Assembly: GCA_003123965.1 (NCBI GenBank)
Contig: NNSL01000231.1
Location: 1 to 7,131 of the forward strand
Reading direction: 5' to 3'
DNA from: Balneolaceae bacterium SMO_bin1
GTDB lineage: Bacteria; Bacteroidota; Rhodothermia; Balneolales; Balneolaceae
DNA length: 7,131 nt
The notes beneath the pieces are model-generated. The model had not been told where the DNA came from and searched no databases. It was given only the letters and a program-made list of their open reading frames with translations. This document shows positions 1 to 5,944 of this stretch, one piece after another; position 1 is the first letter of the stretch; every line of letters begins with the position of its first letter. The position numbers were made by a program, and so were the translations under genes.

Positions 1-594
1 ACATCGGGAAAGTGCGTTTTTTCGCTGGCACTGGCACCGGCGCCCGTTACGCCTGATTTGGAATCTATGGTAATATGCTCGGTTTCAATTAAATCACTTT
101 TGAGCAAGGGCGCCAGGGCAAGAATTGCCGATGTAGGATAACATCCCGGATTAGCGACGAGCGCGGCATTGCGGATATCATCACGGAAAAGTTCAGGCAA
201 CCCAAAAGCGGCTTCCCCGATAAAGTCGGGTGCTACGTGTTCCTTGCCATACCAGTGCTGGTACGAATCGGCAGAGGTCAGTCGAAAATCACCCGAGAGA
301 TCAATTACCCGGTATTTCTCGGGGTCATACGTTTTGATGAAATCCATGGAAACGCCGTGGGGCAGGGCCAGGAAAACCAGGTCCAGATCGTAATCATCCA
401 GATCATCAATGGTCTGCAACTCCATGTCAGCCATGCCGGTAAAGTGCGGATGCACATCCGAAAAAAGCTTACCGGAGTGGCTTCGTGAGGTGACAATTTC
501 CAGTTTTACTTCGGGATGATTAATCAGCAGGACGCACCAGCTCGGCGCCGGTGTAACCTGTTCCTCCTACAATTCCAACTTTATGCTTTGGCAT
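1..594 (-). pseudogene. argC: N-acetyl-gamma-glutamyl-phosphate reductase, N-terminal part, frameshifted and cut by window edge
   Basis: ArgC reduces N-acetyl-glutamyl-5-phosphate to the semialdehyde with NADPH, the third step of arginine synthesis, in the cytoplasm. The ATG at 594-592 opens with MPKHKVGIVGGTGYTGAELV, the Rossmann nucleotide-binding loop of the family. After codon 21 (CGT) one extra C is present (the GG at 530-531 on the plus strand), so the original frame reads Pro-Ala-Asp and stops at TAA 522-520. Dropping that base restores the family sequence (LLINHPEV) and the frame is then open to the left edge. The restored part holds the active-site motif NPGCYPT, with Cys at corrected residue 151 (codon 143-141), and KSGVTGAG before the edge. 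About 197 of roughly 340-350 residues are visible. The start lies 14 bp inside the end of argD, which suggests translational coupling. Identity is secure; whether the gene is truly broken or the base is a sequencing error cannot be told from here. Confidence 0.9.
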
Positions 595-1780
595 GATGCT
601 CTTCCACTTCTTTAATAGATTCCGTTAGTACGTCAATAATGGTATCAATTTCGTCTTCTTGAATAATCAGCGGCGGTACGATACGCATAACATTGCCGGA
701 TGCACAATTGCCGATGACACCGCGATCGCGCATGGCGTCAACCACATCGGCGCCCTCAAAGTTGAGCTCTACGCCGATCATCAGCCCGCGGCCGCGTACT
801 TCGGTGATGGCGTCCCAGCCTTCGGCAATGCCGCGCATTTTATGGATGAAATAGGCGCCTTTTTCTTTAGCCTGCTCGGCAATATCCTGGTCAACGATAG
901 TTTCGAGCGTAGCGCAGGCGGCTGCACAAGCCAGCGGATTACCGCCATAGGTGGTACCGTGTTCGCCGTGGTTAAAAGCGGCCGCTACGTGTTCTTTGGC
1001 CACCACAGCGCCAATAGGCACGCCGCCTCCCAGTGCTTTTGCTGATGTAATGATGTCGGGTTCAACATCATATTGTTGAAAAGCAAACATGGTGCCGGTG
1101 CGGGCAATGCCGCATTGAATTTCGTCGAGAATAAGCAAGGCATCGTGCTCATCGCACAGCGCCCGGGCTTCTTTCAGGTAGGCCTCTTCAACGGGATGGA
1201 TACCGCCCTCACCCTGTATGGTTTCCATAATTACCGCTACGGTGTTTTCGTTGAAGCGTTCCCGCAGCTGTTCAATATCGTTCATTTTAACCTGCTCAAA
1301 ACCGGGCGCCATCGGTGCAAACCCTTTTTGATACTTCTCCTTGCCCATGGCAATTGCGCCAAGTGTGCGCCCGTGAAAGCAGTTTTCCATGGAAATAATA
1401 TTGCCTGACTTCTCTTTTACGTGCGCATATTTTCGTGCCAGCTTTACTGCGCCTTCAACCGCTTCGGCACCGCTGTTGCAGAAAAATGCCTTATCCAATC
1501 CGGAAAGCTCGGCCAGCATTTCGGCCAGCTTACTCTGCGGTTCGTTGTAGAAAAAGTTTGAGACGTGAACCAACTTTTCGGCCTGTTCTTTTATAGCGCT
1601 GGTATGGATCGGGTGGGCGTATCCCAGGCAGTTAACGGCGATGCCGGCCAGCGCATCGAGATAGGTTTTGCCGTTGGTAGCCGTTACGTGGCATCCTTTC
1701 CCCTCGGTTAGGGTGAGGGGAAATCGCCCGTAGAGGTCAACGTGATATTTAGCTGCAAGTTTCTGAGCATTGTCTTCCAT
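581..1780 (-). CDS. argD: Acetylornithine aminotransferase (class III, PLP-dependent)
   Basis: Converts N-acetylglutamate semialdehyde and glutamate to N-acetylornithine and 2-oxoglutarate; many ArgD enzymes also serve in lysine synthesis as the succinyldiaminopimelate transaminase. The 399 residues match the usual length. Visible fold-type I class III landmarks are CNSGAEAVEGAVKLAR (from about 101, cofactor phosphate loop), FHGRT (135-139), ETIQGEGG (186-193), LILDEIQCG with the pyridine-binding Asp at 219, the Schiff-base lysine in TSAKALGGG (Lys248), and HGTTYGGNPLAC (from 274). The ATG at 1780 gives a normal N-terminus (YHVDLYGRFPLTL aligns with the family's start). It follows argB by 53 bp without an obvious terminator, and its last 14 bases overlap the argC start. 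It is the only intact arg gene in the block. Paralogues for ornithine or GABA transamination share the fold, but the arg neighbours settle the role. Confidence 0.96.
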   Translation of the reverse strand: MEDNAQKLAAKYHVDLYGRFPLTLTEGKGCHVTATNGKTYLDALAGIAVNCLGYAHPIHTSAIKEQAEKLVHVSNFFYNEPQSKLAEMLAELSGLDKAFFCNSGAEAVEGAVKLARKYAHVKEKSGNIISMENCFHGRTLGAIAMGKEKYQKGFAPMAPGFEQVKMNDIEQLRERFNENTVAVIMETIQGEGGIHPVEEAYLKEARALCDEHDALLILDEIQCGIARTGTMFAFQQYDVEPDIITSAKALGGGVPIGAVVAKEHVAAAFNHGEHGTTYGGNPLACAAACATLETIVDQDIAEQAKEKGAYFIHKMRGIAEGWDAITEVRGRGLMIGVELNFEGADVVDAMRDRGVIGNCASGNVMRIVPPLIIQEDEIDTIIDVLTESIKEVEEHHAKA

Positions 1781-1833
1781 GAGTACGTAATTACCAATTT
1801 AGGTTTCAAGCTTCGTGCTCGTTATAAAATAGA

Positions 1834-2697
1834 CTATTTATGAATCAGCGTTCCAGCTCGTTCTTTGGTCAAAAGTTCTTTTAAAATGCTATGTTCAGCC
1901 ATTCCATTAATAATATGCGCTGACTGCACACCTTCTTCCAAAGCAATAATACAGGATTCAATTTTGGGAATCATACCACCCTGAATGAGATTGCCAATTT
2001 CAGATTCTGCTTTTTCAAGCGGCATTTCCCGAACCAGAGAGGACGGATCGTCGATATCGGTCAGGAGCCCGTCTACATCGGTGAGGGCCAAATAGTGAGC
2101 GGCCTCCAATGCTCCGGCCAGGTGACCGGCGAACATATCGGCATTAATATTGTAATCGTTGAGGTCTTCCCCCAGCGATACCGGTGAAATGACGGGGATG
2201 TAATCGGCTTCAAACAAAGTATAAATGAGATCCGTATTGATGGCTTTAACATCACCCACAAAGCCGAGATCCACTTCCTGCGACTGACCGTCAACCGTGA
2301 GCTGGTGCATGCGTTTCTGGGCAATCACCATGCCGCCATCTTTACCGGACAGGCCCACCGCCTTGTACTCGGTTCCGTTAATCAGTTTCACCAAGTCGGA
2401 GTTTACGCTGCCGCTCAGCGCCATTTCTACATAGCGCATGGCCTCGGCATCCGTTTTTCGGTGCCCGCCAATAAATTCCGATTCGAGCCCGACTTTTTCC
2501 ATCAATGCTTTAATAGCGCGGCCGCCACCGTGTACAATCACGGGAATAGCGCCCAGCTTCTTCAGGCTGGTGATGTCTTCTACTACGCCTTTTTTTACAT
2601 CCTCATCTACCATGGCATTACCGCCATACTTAATGAGAACGATTTGGTCGTTCAGTTCCGCTGCTAAATCCGCGCTGTATGAAATTGGCAGTTCGAT
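1834..2697 (-). CDS. argB: Acetylglutamate kinase; start codon non-canonical or lost
   Basis: Phosphorylates N-acetyl-L-glutamate with ATP, the second and usually feedback-controlled step of arginine synthesis. The first in-frame ATG (2613) gives 259 residues but lies after the essential glycine-rich loop: codons just upstream read VLIKYGG and run into NAMVDED. I therefore extend the gene to the in-frame ATC at 2697 (287 residues; an allowed but rare start). The frame is open back to TAA 2724-2722, with no ATG, GTG or TTG between. In this numbering the landmarks are Lys23 of IKYGG, VIVHGGG (53-59), Arg80 of HRKTD, INADMFAGHLA with Asn185 and Asp187, and Lys245 of GGMIPKIE. A helix-like stretch of about 20 residues before IKYGG and the C-terminal KERAGTLI resemble arginine-inhibited hexameric kinases; that is inference. 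Gene identity is very secure, the 5' end is not. First gene of the leftward argB-argD-argC group. Confidence 0.93.
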   Translation of the reverse strand: MELPISYSADLAAELNDQIVLIKYGGNAMVDEDVKKGVVEDITSLKKLGAIPVIVHGGGRAIKALMEKVGLESEFIGGHRKTDAEAMRYVEMALSGSVNSDLVKLINGTEYKAVGLSGKDGGMVIAQKRMHQLTVDGQSQEVDLGFVGDVKAINTDLIYTLFEADYIPVISPVSLGEDLNDYNINADMFAGHLAGALEAAHYLALTDVDGLLTDIDDPSSLVREMPLEKAESEIGNLIQGGMIPKIESCIIALEEGVQSAHIINGMAEHSILKELLTKERAGTLIHK

Positions 2698-2724
2698 AAA
2701 TTTGGGCTTATCAGGTTTGAGTTA

Positions 2725-2860
2725 ACTGACTGGAAAATATGAAAATGAATGCAGTGAGTGAAAAGGTAATTGCATGATATAAAAAGCACTTCGAACTCAT
2801 GCTATACCCTTTCCGTTTTTGCGAATACACAATCACTTCAAATTCATAAATATATCCGTT
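2725..2860. promoter_or_regulatory. Divergent intergenic region between argB and the aldo/keto reductase
   Basis: This spacer of about 136 bp must hold the promoters for the leftward arg group and the rightward reductase gene. It is AT-rich and has no clear Shine-Dalgarno sequence before either gene. It contains an inverted repeat GCATGA (2772-2777) / TCATGC (2797-2802) spaced by 19 bp, which could be an operator. A half-site-like AAATTCA lies at 2840-2846, but I do not see a full ARG box with both TGAAT and ATTCA arms. No -10/-35 pair stands out enough to place. Confidence 0.35.
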
Positions 2861-3883
2861 ATGAAATATAAACGATTAGGAAATACCGGATTGAAAGTTT
2901 CGGAGCTGTGCCTCGGCGCCATGACGTTCGGATCATCATTCTATAACATTGGTGAGGTAGATCTCGACCTTGCAAAAGAGATGGTAGAAACTTCGTGGGA
3001 GGCGGGCGTCAACTTTTTTGATACCGCCGATGTGTACTCGCGCGGAGAGTCTGAGCAAATTTTAGGGCAGGCCATCCGGGATGTTGGAATTGATCGACGT
3101 AAAGCGGTGATCGCTACCAAGGTGCGCGGTCCCATGAGCGATGAAGCAGCTGAAGGTACGGGTGACGTCAATAACGTGGGATTGTCGCGTAAGCATATTA
3201 TGGAATCGGTGGATGCCAGTTTGGAGCGATTAGGTACTGATTACATCGATTTATACCAGATACATGGTGTAGACGACCAAACGCCCATCGAGGAGACGCT
3301 CTCGGCGCTTAACGACCTTGTACGCAAGGGTAAGGTTCACTATATCGGCTGTTCCAACCTTACAGTGCGGCAGTTAGCTAAGTCGTTGGAAATTTCGAAA
3401 GCGAAGGGCTGGGCAGCGTTTTCATCATTGCAGGCCTACTACTCGGTAGCCGGTCGCGACCTTGAATATGAGCTGCTCCCACTCTGCCGGGAAGAGGGGT
3501 TAGGCGTACTGCCATGGTCACCATTGGCTGGTGGATTTTTGACTGGTAAATACCGGCGCGACGAAGACGAACCGGAAGGCAGTCGACGCACTGAATTTGA
3601 CTTCCCGCCAATCGATAAAGAGAAAGGATACGACGCGGTAGAAGTGATGGATGAAATAGCCGAAAAGAAGGGAGCGTCCATACCACAAATAGCACTGGCT
3701 TGGCTGTTGCATCAGCCGGGGGTAACAGCACCCATAATAGGGGCGAAGAAGATGGGGCAACTGGAAGATAATCTGGCAAGTACCCAGATCAATTTGACCA
3801 CTGATGAGCTGGACCGCATTGCCGAAACCACGGAGCCAAAGTCGATCTATCCGCAGTGGATGGTAGAGCGAATGAACGACTAA
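2861..3883 (+). CDS. Aldo/keto reductase (NADPH-dependent, AKR superfamily)
   Basis: A soluble TIM-barrel oxidoreductase that reduces aldehydes or ketones with NADPH; the physiological substrate cannot be read from sequence. The ATG at 2861 gives 340 residues starting MKYKRLGNTGLKVSELCLG, the standard first strand of the family. An upstream in-frame TTG at 2819 would add 14 residues not typical of the family, so I reject it. The catalytic tetrad is complete: Asp54 and Tyr59 in NFFDTADVYS, Lys87 in VIATKV, His135 in DLYQIHG. GCSNL (163-167) and the cofactor-binding segment PIIGAKKMGQLEDNL (291-305) are present. It resembles the group of YhdN/YghZ-like bacterial AKRs. It is divergent from argB and is followed by its own terminator, so it is probably monocistronic and unrelated to arginine synthesis. 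Confidence 0.94.
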   Translation: MKYKRLGNTGLKVSELCLGAMTFGSSFYNIGEVDLDLAKEMVETSWEAGVNFFDTADVYSRGESEQILGQAIRDVGIDRRKAVIATKVRGPMSDEAAEGTGDVNNVGLSRKHIMESVDASLERLGTDYIDLYQIHGVDDQTPIEETLSALNDLVRKGKVHYIGCSNLTVRQLAKSLEISKAKGWAAFSSLQAYYSVAGRDLEYELLPLCREEGLGVLPWSPLAGGFLTGKYRRDEDEPEGSRRTEFDFPPIDKEKGYDAVEVMDEIAEKKGASIPQIALAWLLHQPGVTAPIIGAKKMGQLEDNLASTQINLTTDELDRIAETTEPKSIYPQWMVERMND

Positions 3884-3922
3884 GAACAAACAGAATCACA
3901 GTAAGAGAATGAGAAAATAGAA

Positions 3923-3953
3923 GTCGCTGCTGTTTTTGCAGCGGCATTTTTTT
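3923..3953 (+). terminator. Rho-independent terminator of the aldo/keto reductase gene
   Basis: GTCGCTGC (3923-3930) pairs with GCAGCGGC (3938-3945) in an 8-bp stem with one G-U pair and a 7-nt loop, followed by A and seven T (3947-3953). It sits 40 bp after the reductase stop codon, as expected for its transcript end. Confidence 0.9.
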
Positions 3954-4000
3954 ATTCTATCTGAAAGAATAAGGGTCAGAAATATAATTATTATAAAAAA

Positions 4001-4035
4001 TACCATAAATAATAAGACAGCAGTAATTTATGGTA
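4001..4035. repeat. Perfect 10-bp inverted repeat with 15-nt spacer
   Basis: TACCATAAAT (4001-4010) is matched exactly in reverse by ATTTATGGTA (4026-4035). It lies just after the reductase terminator and has no T-tract, so it is not a second terminator. Function unknown. Confidence 0.5.
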
Positions 4036-4505
4036 ATGAACTTAAAGTAATATATAGTTAAAATTGTGACTTTCTTGGCACCTTAATTATTTAAAGGGAT
4101 ATAAATGGCTGATATATGATTAATATAATTAAGAATAACTTAAATAGAATAAAAACAATGGTTTGGGATAATTATATATACGAGTCAAAAAGACTTGATC
4201 TTTACTTAATAAATTAAGGGCAGCTAGTTAGCCGGGATGAAAAGCAAGTCTGATAATTTGTTTTAAAAGTATCACAAAATACTGATAGGCAAGTAATTAA
4301 AAAATACATATAATAAAATTCTAGAAGAATAGACGTCTATAAAGTGAATAAATAGTTCCGAATTTAGTAATACACTTCAGAAAAATTCGATGAGCTGCCT
4401 TTACAATTGTGCAATTATGAAATTCAAAATTTTAATTTTTGTCTCATCGTTTAATGCAATAATGTCTACACTGATAAACTGATATTTTTGATTTTAAAAA
4501 CGAAA

Positions 4506-4578
4506 GGCCCAGTATTTCTGTGTGATAAAACTGGCTGCCAAACTTTAGAAAGTTTAAAAATCTGGCTTAATCTGGGTC
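4506..4578. repeat. Nested inverted repeats, possible structured RNA element
   Basis: Outer arms GGCCCAG (4506-4512) and CTGGGTC (4572-4578) can pair over 7 bp with one G-U. Inside lies AAACTTT-AG-AAAGTTT (4540-4555), flanked by GCCA (4537-4540) and TGGC (4562-4565). An alternative hairpin CCAGT/ACTGG (4509-4513, 4530-4534) competes with the outer stem. No known RNA family is recognised, and in AT-rich DNA the inner pairs could be chance. Confidence 0.3.
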
Positions 4579-5124
4579 TTAAAATTTCTAATATAAAGCC
4601 AAATAGAGAGGATAATTTTCCACCCAAAATTCGAAGTTATACTCTAAAATTTCGACAGAGAAATTGACCTCAAATATGACCCGATTTGTAACATGTTACT
4701 CTCTGAAAATGAGGGCAGAATTTAGCTTGTAAATTGTTCTTTGTTTATCTGTTTTTTCGAGTAAGAAATGAGAAATATTTCACCGCTTTTTGTATCCGTT
4801 TTTGAGTTCAAAAAGTGTCTTTAATATTGCATTATATTTTTAAATGACTGGGCCAATCAGCTGTTCTAAAATTAATTTTTGAATAACTACTCAATCTTAG
4901 AAAGTATTCAACAAAATCTGTGATATTTTAATAAAAGGTGATCAAGATTTCTGCATATTTAGCCGAAATTTAGGGATGAAGACTGGATCAAATTTTGGTA
5001 GAGATCGTTTCCCAAACTTAAAATTTAGCAACTTGATCATTTAGGACTATTTCGCTCGGTGATGAATTTTGAGTGATCAAATAGTATATTTTGCTTCGTT
5101 ATTTTTCAAAACAAGAGCCAATTA

Positions 5125-5892
5125 ATGGACATAGATCTTAAAGAGCTACACCAGGCTGCTATTGAAATTACGCGCCTCGGTGGCGAGCACACCCTGGAGT
5201 ATTACCAACGGGAATTTGATGTAGAGCGCAAGGACGATGCTACGCCTGTAACTATTGCAGATCGCGAAACAGAGTCGTTGATGCGCAAGGAAATTACCAA
5301 GCGATTTCCCAATCACGGAATTTTAGGCGAAGAACATGGCCGGATCAATCCCGGCAGCCCCGTGCAATGGATACTTGACCCCATCGACGGCACCAAATCA
5401 TTCATTCACGGCGTGCCGTTTTATACGACGCTGATCGGCGTGGTCTATAAAAATGAACCGATTTCGGGGGTGATTTATGCCCCGGCGCTGGACGAACTTT
5501 GTGAGGCGGCCAAAGGCATGGGCGTACGATGGAAAGGTGAACCTTGTGAAGTTCGATCGTGTGAATCACTGAAAAATGCCAGCCTCCTAACTACCGATGT
5601 TACCACGGCGAAAGAATTTGAATTAGATAAACCTTTGCAAAATCTTCTGCAGAAGGCACGTATGCACCGCACGTGGGGTGATGCCTATGGCCACATGATG
5701 GTCGCTTCGGGACGGGCCGATATCATGTTTGATCCGGTACTGAATATCTGGGATGCTGCACCGCTGCTCACCATCATGCAGGAGGCGGGCGGCATATTTT
5801 GTGATATTGAGGGAAAGGAAACTATACAATCAGGAAACGGAATTTCCTGCAGCCGTGATCTTATCGATGAAGTGCTGGAACAATTTAATTAA
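5125..5892 (+). CDS. Inositol-monophosphatase-family phosphatase, probable histidinol-phosphatase (HisN-like)
   Basis: A Mg2+-dependent sugar/alcohol phosphatase of the IMPase fold, 255 residues, the normal length. Seen motifs are KDDATPVTIAD (36-46, substrate and metal loop), GEEHG (Glu69), DPIDGTKSF (Asp85, Asp88, Thr90) and NIWDAAPL (Asp210), so all metal ligands are present. The segment around 183-204 (TWGDAYGHMMVASGRADIMF) resembles HisN histidinol-phosphate phosphatases more than myo-inositol or 3'-phosphoadenosine phosphatases. I therefore favour the last-but-one step of histidine synthesis, at moderate confidence; no other his gene is in view. The ATG at 5125 gives a standard N-terminus; only a weak AAGAG precedes it. 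It is preceded by the long AT-rich stretch and converges with the alcohol dehydrogenase gene. Confidence 0.92.
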   Translation: MDIDLKELHQAAIEITRLGGEHTLEYYQREFDVERKDDATPVTIADRETESLMRKEITKRFPNHGILGEEHGRINPGSPVQWILDPIDGTKSFIHGVPFYTTLIGVVYKNEPISGVIYAPALDELCEAAKGMGVRWKGEPCEVRSCESLKNASLLTTDVTTAKEFELDKPLQNLLQKARMHRTWGDAYGHMMVASGRADIMFDPVLNIWDAAPLLTIMQEAGGIFCDIEGKETIQSGNGISCSRDLIDEVLEQFN

Positions 5893-5921
5893 AAAAGCCA
5901 GGCACCTATTAAGTACCTGGC
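5891..5921 (-). terminator. Hairpin terminator between the convergent phosphatase and alcohol dehydrogenase genes
   Basis: GCCAGG (5897-5902) pairs with CCTGGC (5916-5921), with two more inner pairs after a mismatch. Read on the minus strand the hairpin is followed by six T (5896-5891), the classic form, so it ends the alcohol dehydrogenase transcript. Read on the plus strand it is followed only by AATTTAG, a weak T-tract, so it may also slow the phosphatase transcript but less well. The T-tract overlaps the phosphatase stop codon. Confidence 0.8.
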
Positions 5922-5944
5922 AATTTAGATCTTCTAATTTGTGA

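Larger units (their letters stand above)
3954..5124. other. Long AT-rich intergenic stretch with inverted repeats, no convincing gene
   Basis: About 1.17 kb without an ORF I can support on either strand. Four sampled 60-base lines gave about 26% G+C by hand count, against 58% for one line inside the following gene. It contains a 10-bp inverted repeat (4001-4035), a 12-bp perfect palindrome (4329-4340), a 7-bp inverted repeat CGATGAG/CTCATCG (4388-4394, 4443-4449), nested hairpins at 4506-4578, a TTGAATA/TATTCAA repeat (4879-4885, 4905-4911) and a cluster of TGATCAA sites before the phosphatase gene. I see no tRNA, rRNA, CRISPR unit, insertion-sequence ends or riboswitch core that I recognise. 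It may be a decayed gene, a long 5' leader, or an unrecognised noncoding RNA; nothing decides between them. Confidence 0.6.

Noticed and set aside
659..1408. Open frames of 111 and 128 codons on the plus strand
   Set aside because: Antisense shadows of argD.
1827..1839. AAATAG-A-CTATTT inverted repeat at the argB stop codon
   Set aside because: A weak 6-bp AT stem with a 1-nt centre and no T-tract; not a terminator and compatible with argB-argD cotranscription.
2819..2860. TTG start for the aldo/keto reductase, 14 codons upstream
   Set aside because: The added residues are not part of the family, and MKYKRLGNTGL at 2861 is the normal AKR N-terminus.
3378..3889. Open frames of 80 to 133 codons on the minus strand
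   Set aside because: Antisense to the aldo/keto reductase, which has a complete catalytic tetrad; no recognisable domains in the antisense peptides.
4390..4482. 30-codon plus-strand ORF (MSCLYN start) with a hydrophobic stretch ILIFV, inside a 7-bp inverted repeat
   Set aside because: Looks a little like a tiny membrane peptide, but ORFs of this size are expected by chance in AT-rich DNA; no ribosome-binding site and no known toxin family.
4469..4636. 56-codon minus-strand open run without ATG, possible remnant of a decayed gene
   Set aside because: No ATG, no recognised motif, and the other two minus frames also have long open runs; base composition explains it better than coding.
4942..5040. 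32-codon minus-strand ORF (MIKLLNFKFG start), basic and Phe-rich
   Set aside because: Short and with no family resemblance. The minus strand here is T-rich and poor in stop codons in all three frames, so long open runs are expected.
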